NCBI GenBank assembly: GCA_016178435.1
Contig: JACOTK010000157.1
Location: forward strand, 1-6,228
Reading direction: 5' to 3'
From: Actinomycetota bacterium
GTDB lineage: Bacteria > Actinomycetota > Acidimicrobiia > Acidimicrobiales > CADCSY01
Length of the DNA stretch: 6,228 nt
Part shown: one piece after another, positions 1 to 4,507 of the stretch
How positions within the stretch are numbered: the stretch's first letter is position 1
Layout: the number at the start of each line of letters is the position of its first letter
Notes under the pieces: model-generated
What the model was told of the DNA's origin: nothing
The model's input: the letters and a program-made list of their open reading frames with translations, nothing else
The model's database searches: none
Translations under genes and position numbers: made by a program

Positions 1-2
1 AC

Positions 3-98
3 GAACCGAGCGCGACGACGTCCACGTCGACCATCGTCGTGCCGACCTCGCCGACGACCACGGCAGGCTCCACCACGACCACCACCCGAGCGAAATGA
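3..98 (+). CDS. C-terminal fragment of a Thr/Ser-rich protein (5' end outside window)
   Basis: Reading frame 3 is open from the left edge to a TGA at 96-98 and encodes about 31 residues made almost entirely of Thr, Ser, Pro, Ala and Val, ending in a run of five Thr followed by Arg-Ala-Lys. Such tails are common at the ends of secreted or membrane-anchored actinobacterial proteins, where they act as flexible, possibly glycosylated linkers. That role is family knowledge, not something shown here. The other two forward frames give Arg/Pro-rich or His/Asp-rich strings typical of shadow frames. The gene converges on the minus-strand gene ending at 183. No domain is visible, so its function cannot be named. 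Confidence 0.55.
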   Translation, partial: EPSATTSTSTIVVPTSPTTTAGSTTTTTRAK

Positions 99-174
99 CC
101 TGGCGGGCCGCAGGCCGGGAGTGTTCCGGCGGTCGTCGGCGAGGCGAAGGCGGGAAGGCCCTACCCCTGGCGGT

Positions 175-190
175 GTGGCTTCTCAGCCAC
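175..190. other. Small perfect hairpin over the stop codon of the pseudoprotease gene
   Basis: GTGGCT (175-180) and AGCCAC (185-190) are exact reverse complements around a 4-base loop, TCTC. The minus-strand stop codon (183-185) lies in the loop and first stem base. It sits in the convergent gap between two gene ends, where a terminator would be expected. Neither strand has a T run after it, so intrinsic termination is weakly supported. The rest of the 99-182 gap shows only a 5-bp GCCGG/CCGGC hairpin at 114-130 and no gene. Confidence 0.25.
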
Positions 191-1124
191 CCTGGCGGCT
201 TCCGACCCCACTCGCCTCGCCCTCGGGGCAACGCAGGACCACGACGCACGCGTCTCGAACCGGCGGTGCGAAGTACACGTCCTCGGGAGTGAAGCCCAGA
301 GGGGCATAGGCGCGACTCGATGTCGCGACGACTTCACCATTGCTGTTCACGAGCGGCGCACCCTGAAATTGGAGGCCGATCTGCGTGTCGTGCTGGAGGC
401 CCACCGAGCTGATGTCCGCCACGGCTCCTTGGATGATCGAGCCCCCTTTGGCCCCCAGGCCCGAGATGGCGAAGAGACGGTCGCCGATTTGGGTGGAATT
501 CTTCGATGCCCAGGGAAGGCGGGTCAGGCCACCCTTGTTGATGCTGAGGAGCGCGAGGTCGCGTCCCGGATCCCACGACACGAGCTGGGCCCGGATCTTT
601 TCGTCGCCCTTGATCACGGTGATGTCGGGGCCCGGGTCCTGCGTTGCAGCGGCAATCGTGGCATAGGACGTGAGGAGAAAGCTCTGGTCGTTGTCGCCGA
701 AGGCCACGAACGCGCTGCCCACGGATGGGGCGCCGGCGTTGTCGAGCGTGCTCACGAAGAAGATGCTCCCGGAGACCTTGTCCAGGAGCTTGTTGAGCGT
801 CTCGCCACCGGCGGCGATCTTCTGCAACGGCTCGAGCTCCGATCGCACCGTGGCGACGGCATCGCCTTGCTCCTTCGCGATGATGTCCTGTGCGGTCTCG
901 AGGCGGGTGTCGAATCCCGCGACGTACTCCTGCACCCGGGACTCGTTCGTGTCGAGCCGGTACTGGTAGTAGGCGTAGAGCACGGCGCCGCTGAACGCCG
1001 CTCCGAAGGAGAGCGCCACGAGCAGGAGGCTGACGCCGAGGATGGAACGGGGAATCAGCCGTTCTTGCCCCGTGGAGAGGAGAGTGTCAACCTTGGCGGA
1101 GAATCGTGAGCCCTGTCGTGCCAT
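183..1124 (-). CDS. Membrane-anchored trypsin/HtrA-fold protein, probable pseudoprotease
   Basis: The 313-residue product has a basic cytoplasmic N-terminus and one membrane segment (about residues 27-53). A charged helical, probably coiled-coil stretch follows (58-103), then a chymotrypsin-like domain (about 117-297) that should lie outside the membrane. Fold landmarks are GSAFVAF at 136-142, LLTSYATIAA at 150-159, DPGRDLALL at 185-193 and FQGAPLVNSNGEVVA at 253-267. Aligned by eye to HtrA proteases, the Asp is kept (D189). The catalytic His position is A155 and the Ser of the GNSGGPL motif is Q254, so peptide hydrolysis seems unlikely. The only two cysteines, C293 and C299, could form a disulfide. 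The ATG at 1124 has no Shine-Dalgarno sequence, and a -10-like TATCCT ends 8 nt upstream, which suggests a leaderless message. A binding, scaffold or sensor role is inference. Confidence 0.8.
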   Translation of the reverse strand: MARQGSRFSAKVDTLLSTGQERLIPRSILGVSLLLVALSFGAAFSGAVLYAYYQYRLDTNESRVQEYVAGFDTRLETAQDIIAKEQGDAVATVRSELEPLQKIAAGGETLNKLLDKVSGSIFFVSTLDNAGAPSVGSAFVAFGDNDQSFLLTSYATIAAATQDPGPDITVIKGDEKIRAQLVSWDPGRDLALLSINKGGLTRLPWASKNSTQIGDRLFAISGLGAKGGSIIQGAVADISSVGLQHDTQIGLQFQGAPLVNSNGEVVATSSRAYAPLGFTPEDVYFAPPVRDACVVVLRCPEGEASGVGSRQGG

Positions 1125-1125
1125 G

Positions 1126-1138
1126 TGCGGGCAGGATA
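1126..1138 (-). promoter_or_regulatory. Candidate -10 element for a leaderless transcript of the pseudoprotease gene
   Basis: On the minus strand TATCCT (1138-1133) fits the actinobacterial TANNNT -10 pattern. It ends 8 nt before the ATG at 1124, so transcription would begin at or within a base or two of the start codon. The absence of a GGAGG-like ribosome site supports a leaderless mRNA, a common arrangement in actinobacteria. No good -35 hexamer is visible at the usual distance. Confidence 0.35.
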
Positions 1139-1168
1139 GTGGTGTCCGAGGGTCCTAGGGTGAGCGCC

Positions 1169-1191
1169 GTTAACATGCAGATCTGTGGGGG
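1169..1191 (+). promoter_or_regulatory. Candidate Nudix-operon promoter/operator region with ribosome site
   Basis: TAACAT (1171-1176) is a reasonable -10 for the plus-strand cluster and would place the transcript start near 1183. It partly overlaps the palindrome GTTAAC (1169-1174). Next comes an 8-bp palindrome, CAGATCTG (1178-1185), close to the expected start site. GGGGG (1187-1191), 6 nt before the ATG at 1198, serves as the ribosome binding site. No convincing -35 is seen. An operator role for the palindrome is speculation. Confidence 0.3.
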
Positions 1192-1197
1192 TCGATC

Positions 1198-2004
1198 ATG
1201 AGCACTGAGGTCCAGATCCGACAGGCGGCCACCGTCATGTTGGTTCGCGACGGCGACGAGGGCCTCGAGGTCTTCATGTTGCGTCGGAACTTGAACTCCG
1301 ATTTCGTCGGAGGCGCGTATGTGTTTCCCGGTGGGGCCGTTGATCCGGACGACAGCCACCGCGATCTTGAGGCCATCTGCGAGGGTTTGAGTGATGCCGA
1401 GGCAGCGACCCGCCTGGCTCTCGACCCCCCGACAGGCGGCCTTGCCTATTGGGTGGCAGCCATTCGGGAGTCGTTCGAGGAGGCCGGCGTGTTGCTCGCC
1501 TACACCGCGGACGGAGCGATCATCGACCTGCACGAACCGGCCGCCGCCGAGCGATTCGCGTTGCATCGCAAGGCCGTCGATTCGTCGGAACGGTCTCTTT
1601 TCGACGTCTGCGTCGAGGAAGGATTGCGTCTGGCGGTTGACGGTATCCAGTACTTCAGTCACTGGATCACACCTGAGGGACCGCCACGCCGTTACGACAC
1701 GCGATTCTTCGTCGCTCGGGCACCGGAGCGCCAGTCACCCCTTCACGACGACCGCGAGACCATCGCGAACATCTGGGTCCGTCCGTCCGATGCGCTCGAC
1801 CGCCATCGTCGCAACGAGCTGGAACTGATTTTTCCCACCATCCGCAACCTCGAGGCAATCGCGGACTACCGGTCGGCTGATGAGCTGTTGGAGGCAGCGG
1901 CCAAGGAGAGGAACATCGCCGCCGTCCAGCCTCGCATCGTGATGGACGAGAGCGGCGTTCGTATCCTCATTCCGGGTGACCCGGGCTACGACGAAGCGGG
2001 TTGA
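1198..2004 (+). CDS. NUDT19-type Nudix hydrolase
   Basis: The 268-residue protein opens with a typical Nudix first strand (residues 8-30). It carries FPGG at 43-46 and RESFEEAG at 90-97, the two halves of the Nudix box, with the metal-binding RE..EE residues intact. In a classic box the Gly and the Arg are 14 positions apart; here they are 44 apart, an insertion of about 30 residues. A split box of this kind is the hallmark of the NUDT19 (RP2p) group, whose mouse member hydrolyses coenzyme A and acyl-CoA. Substrate here could be a CoA derivative or another nucleoside diphosphate. The C-terminal half (about 145-268) is longer than in minimal Nudix enzymes, as expected for this group. The ATG has a GGGGG ribosome site 6 nt upstream. 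It is the first gene of a plus-strand cluster, 7 bp before the MBL gene. Family call is firm; substrate is not. Confidence 0.9.
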   Translation: MSTEVQIRQAATVMLVRDGDEGLEVFMLRRNLNSDFVGGAYVFPGGAVDPDDSHRDLEAICEGLSDAEAATRLALDPPTGGLAYWVAAIRESFEEAGVLLAYTADGAIIDLHEPAAAERFALHRKAVDSSERSLFDVCVEEGLRLAVDGIQYFSHWITPEGPPRRYDTRFFVARAPERQSPLHDDRETIANIWVRPSDALDRHRRNELELIFPTIRNLEAIADYRSADELLEAAAKERNIAAVQPRIVMDESGVRILIPGDPGYDEAG

Positions 2005-2006
2005 GG
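2003..2006 (+). promoter_or_regulatory. Ribosome binding site deciding the MBL gene start
   Basis: GAGG at 2003-2006 overlaps the TGA stop of the Nudix gene and lies 5 nt before the GTG at 2012. This favours GTG 2012 over GTG 1976, which would overlap the Nudix gene, and over ATG 2021, which is 14 nt away. The arrangement suggests translational coupling of the two genes. Confidence 0.5.
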
Positions 2007-2011
2007 CCATC

Positions 2012-2830
2012 GTGTCCACCATGATCGTCGGCGTCGCATCGGCAGTGAGCCCATTGGTGCGACGCATCGTGGCCCCGAATCCGGGCGTCATGACCGGTCC
2101 CGGCACCAACACCTACCTGGTCGGCATCGACGAGGTGGCGGTGATCGACCCCGGTCCCGCCGACGATTCGCACCTCGACGCCATCGTGGGTTGTGGGGGC
2201 GATCGCATTCGCTGGATCCTGTGCACCCATACCCATCCGGATCACGCGCCCGGCGCCGCTGGACTACGGGAACGTACAGGGGCCGAGGTCCTGGCCTTCG
2301 GAAGTCGCGACGGACTGGAGGTCGATCGGGCGCTGCGTGACGGCGAGGTTCTCGAGGCAACGGAATTTCGCCTCACGGCCCTGTACACACCAGGTCACGC
2401 CTCCAATCACCTCTGCTATCTCCTCGAGGAAGAGGCGCTCCTGTTCTCGGGCGATCATGTGATGAACGGTTCGACCGTGGTCATCGCTCCGCCGGACGGT
2501 GACATGGCTGCGTACCTCCGGCAATTGGAACGACTGAGGAAGATGCGCCTGCGTGGCATTGCCCCCGGCCACGGCGAGGTCATCACCGAGCCCAAGGTCG
2601 TGCTCGATCAGTACCTGACCCATCGACGTGCGCGTGAGACCGCGATTGCAGCGGCTCTTGTCGGTCGTGGGAGCGCCACCATCGAAGAGCTTGTCAAGGA
2701 CGTCTACGTCGACGTTCCCGAGGCCCTGCACCCGATTGCCCAGTTCTCGGTGTGGGCGCACCTGGAGAAGTTGGCCGGCGAGGGTCATGCCTCGGGCGCC
2801 GGTCTCGACGGAACCTGGTTGGCGACCTGA
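2012..2830 (+). CDS. MBL-fold metallo-hydrolase, LACTB2-like
   Basis: From the GTG at 2012 the protein is 272 residues, close to the usual length of LACTB2-like metallo-beta-lactamase-fold enzymes. The family's N-terminal block NPGVMTGPGTNTYLVG is at 23-38. The zinc motif HTHPDH is at 73-78, with further ligands H129 (in PGHASNH), D148 (in SGDHVM) and H187 (in PGHG). The full set of di-zinc ligands is therefore present and the enzyme should be active. The region after about 195 resembles the small C-terminal winged-helix domain of the group. Human LACTB2 is a ribonuclease, but bacterial members are mostly uncharacterised; thioester or RNA substrates are both possible. The gene starts 7 bp after the Nudix stop, with its ribosome site overlapping that stop, so the two are very likely made together. 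Start choice is moderately sure: GTG 1976 and ATG 2021 are alternatives. Confidence 0.9.
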   Translation: MSTMIVGVASAVSPLVRRIVAPNPGVMTGPGTNTYLVGIDEVAVIDPGPADDSHLDAIVGCGGDRIRWILCTHTHPDHAPGAAGLRERTGAEVLAFGSRDGLEVDRALRDGEVLEATEFRLTALYTPGHASNHLCYLLEEEALLFSGDHVMNGSTVVIAPPDGDMAAYLRQLERLRKMRLRGIAPGHGEVITEPKVVLDQYLTHRRARETAIAAALVGRGSATIEELVKDVYVDVPEALHPIAQFSVWAHLEKLAGEGHASGAGLDGTWLAT

Positions 2831-2871
2831 GCGCCAAGGAGACCTTTCGGCCTGGTCCGAACGGGCCGAGC

Positions 2872-4338
2872 GTGAACGTTGCCGGCGCAGCGGAGCTTCT
2901 CCGCCTTTCCGAAGCGGGGGTCATGGCCTTGCACGAGGCCGGCTACCTCGAGCGAGCCGAGGGCGTGGAGGGGCACGCGCCGACGTTCCTCCTTCGCGAT
3001 GTCAAGGCGTTGTCCGCTCGTCTGACCGGCAAGGTCGAGGACGACGTGCCCAATCAGGATCTGTCGGAGCTCGAGTTGTTCGACGACCTCGAGATGGAGG
3101 CATCGGCGCCGGCTGATCTCACGATTCTGGTCAGCTTGTTGCACGAGCAGGCGGGGGAGATGGCAGCGAAGGCCTATACGAGTCTGTGCCGCGTGTACGA
3201 GCCGGCAAAGGCCTGGACCATGGAGCAGCGGGCACGGTTCATCGATCAGACCCGGTCTCGTTTCGAGGCGATCTTCGCGATGGTGATTGCCGGTGACGAC
3301 ATCGACCTGGCAGGCGAGCTGGGTGAGGTGGGAGCCATGGCCGCCAGGTCGGGTTCGTCGCTGCCCGAGTTGCTTGCGACGCTTCGCATCTCGCGCGACC
3401 TGGTCGTCGAGGCAGCCATCGAGTTGCTGGAGATGAGCCATCAGCAGTGGAGCGAGGCCTTTTTGGCGCTGGTGGCCCGCATTCTGCCCACCATCGACGG
3501 TCTCACCGACGCAATCTCGAGGGGCTACTGGACGGCCTTGATGGCCGGTGACCGAGATGCCCTCGCATCGTTGCGGCATGAAGCGGCCTTTGCTGCCGAT
3601 GCGGCTTACGTACTGGACCTCGATGGTCAGATTCGCGGCGCCAATCCCGCGTTGGCGGTCCTGGTGGGTTGGCCGCTGGCCACGTTGCCCGGCGCTTCGC
3701 TCGCCGACGTGTTCGTTCCCGTCGAAGCGGCGACCGCCATCGAGCGCCTCATGACCGACGCAAGTGCCCAGCTCGTGACGCTGCAGGTCACCAGGCCTGA
3801 TGGCGTGGTGAGGCGATTGGCCATCGGGACGTCGGTGCGCCGTGACGGTCATGAGGAGGCAGTGGCCTTTCACGGCGTGGTCCGTGACGTGAGCTGGCTT
3901 GACGACAGGGACATCTTGTCTCCTGAGGACGTCGTGCTGTTGGCGACCCCTTCCGTGCCCCTGCGGTTCGACCTTGCCGAGGTGGTGAGAGGTGCACTCG
4001 GCGCGGGTGTCGGGGAACTCGCCGCCCTCCTGCCGGCTCACGTGATGGCGATCGGTGATCCAGAGGTGGCCAGGCGTGTGGTCGGCGGCCTCGTGGCCGT
4101 TCTGGAGGACCGGGCATTGCGCATCGTCTCGGTGGAGGCCGAGAACGATGAATGGTGGGTGAGCATTCGCTTCCTGGTCGACGGCGTAACGCGGGCGGTC
4201 GAAACTGCCCTGCACACTGCGACGCTGTTGGCCCAGGCCCAGGGCGGGAACCTGCGTTACGAGGACCCGCGCTCGTCGGTGCCCGCCGGTCAGGCCTGCC
4301 TACTCGTCACTCTTCCGAGCCCCTCGCTGATCCGGTAG
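2872..4338 (+). CDS. HTH-RsbRD_N-like-PAS protein with degenerate histidine-kinase-like C-terminus
   Basis: The product is about 488 residues. Residues 1-56 look like a MerR/excisionase-type helix-turn-helix: AAELLRLSEAGVMALHEAGY, then a wing, then LLRDVKAL. Residues 82-225 are helical and resemble the RsbRD_N domain of stressosome and PucR-type regulators, especially the stretch around ARSGSSLPELLATLRISRDL. Residues 232-345 form a PAS domain (YVLDLDGQIRGANPAL, then VVRDVSWLDD). Residues 349-488 echo a sensor-kinase end: FDLAEVVRGAL, GDPEVARRVVGGLVAVL, AQAQGGNLRYE and a final LLVTLPSP. However, no phospho-acceptor His box, no N-box Asn and no DxGxG are visible, so it probably cannot phosphorylate. 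The GTG start keeps the HTH whole but has only a weak ribosome site. AAGGAG at 2836-2841 is too far away and no start codon follows it in frame. The gene lies 41 bp after the MBL gene and is probably in the same transcript. Ligand and target are unknown. Confidence 0.75.
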   Translation: MNVAGAAELLRLSEAGVMALHEAGYLERAEGVEGHAPTFLLRDVKALSARLTGKVEDDVPNQDLSELELFDDLEMEASAPADLTILVSLLHEQAGEMAAKAYTSLCRVYEPAKAWTMEQRARFIDQTRSRFEAIFAMVIAGDDIDLAGELGEVGAMAARSGSSLPELLATLRISRDLVVEAAIELLEMSHQQWSEAFLALVARILPTIDGLTDAISRGYWTALMAGDRDALASLRHEAAFAADAAYVLDLDGQIRGANPALAVLVGWPLATLPGASLADVFVPVEAATAIERLMTDASAQLVTLQVTRPDGVVRRLAIGTSVRRDGHEEAVAFHGVVRDVSWLDDRDILSPEDVVLLATPSVPLRFDLAEVVRGALGAGVGELAALLPAHVMAIGDPEVARRVVGGLVAVLEDRALRIVSVEAENDEWWVSIRFLVDGVTRAVETALHTATLLAQAQGGNLRYEDPRSSVPAGQACLLVTLPSPSLIR

Positions 4339-4408
4339 CGGGCCGGCGCGTGGGACGCGGGAACGAGGCCGTTCGAGCACTGCCGCCACTGACTGGAGGC
4401 GACACCCC

Positions 4409-4435
4409 AAAGTTGAGTCTTGGTTACTCAACTTT
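4409..4435. promoter_or_regulatory. HAIR-type operator (HspR binding site) upstream of dnaK
   Basis: AAAGTTGAGT (4409-4418) and ACTCAACTTT (4426-4435) are exact reverse complements separated by 7 bases. The HspR-associated inverted repeat consensus is CTTGAGT-N7-ACTCAAG. This site keeps the core TTGAGT-N7-ACTCAA and the exact spacer, with C/G swapped to G/C at the outer position. In Streptomyces and mycobacteria, HspR binds such sites to repress the dnaK operon until heat shock. The location, 72 bp before the dnaK start, fits. The hspR gene itself is not in the window. Confidence 0.85.
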
Positions 4436-4466
4436 TGTGGTAATTCGAGTTGAGGGGTGCTATGGT
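4435..4466 (+). promoter_or_regulatory. Candidate dnaK promoter with extended -10
   Basis: TATGGT (4461-4466) preceded by TGC forms an extended -10 element. TTGTGG (4435-4440) is a poor -35 at a long 20-bp spacing. It begins at the last base of the HAIR repeat, so repressor binding would block polymerase. The transcript would begin near 4473, giving a leader of about 35 nt. An alternative -35, TTGAGT at 4413-4418 inside the HAIR arm, lacks a good -10 at normal spacing. Confidence 0.45.
4448..4454 (+). promoter_or_regulatory. Extra HAIR half-site inside the dnaK promoter
   Basis: AGTTGAG repeats the left HAIR arm core (4411-4417) exactly, 37 bp downstream and in the same orientation, between the presumed -35 and -10. 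There is no matching ACTCAAC 7 bp further on, so it is a half-site only. It could assist repressor binding, or it could be chance. Confidence 0.35.
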
Positions 4467-4497
4467 GAGAGTTGTTCACCCGTACAAACGAATCCTC

Positions 4498-4502
4498 GGA
4501 GG
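4498..4502 (+). promoter_or_regulatory. Ribosome binding site of dnaK
   Basis: GGAGG lies 5 nt before the ATG at 4508, a strong site that fixes the dnaK start. The start is confirmed by the conserved N-terminus that follows. Of the rest of the 4339-4507 gap, the first 70 bases hold no gene and only a 5-bp hairpin (4347-4359) without a T tract. Confidence 0.8.
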
Positions 4503-4507
4503 CTCTC

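Noticed and set aside
165..198. Direct repeat CCCTGGCGG at 165-173 and 190-198
   Set aside because: Two 9-bp GC-rich copies 25 bp apart, one of them inside a coding region; no mobile element or array structure accompanies them.
369..1109. Plus-strand open frame of 246 codons opposite the protease-like gene
   Set aside because: The minus strand encodes a membrane segment and trypsin-fold landmarks, whereas the plus frame is a Glu/Arg/His/Gly-rich string without a recognisable domain.
1976..2011. Upstream GTG start for the MBL gene
   Set aside because: It would overlap the Nudix gene by 29 bp and add 12 residues outside the conserved family start. GTG 2012 has a better placed GAGG.
2752..2871. 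Upstream GTG start for the PAS/HTH gene
   Set aside because: It would overlap the MBL gene by 79 bp, and the extra residues are Arg/Gly-rich shadow sequence. The HTH begins right after GTG 2872.
2785..4215. Long minus-strand open frame of 476 codons opposite the PAS gene
   Set aside because: Its translation is rich in His, Arg, Gln and Gly with no domain pattern, while the plus-strand frame shows clear HTH and PAS sequence. It is a high-GC antisense shadow.
4347..4359. CGCGT-GGG-ACGCG hairpin after the PAS gene as a terminator
   Set aside because: The stem is only 5 bp with a 3-base loop and no T tract follows, which is expected by chance in GC-rich DNA.
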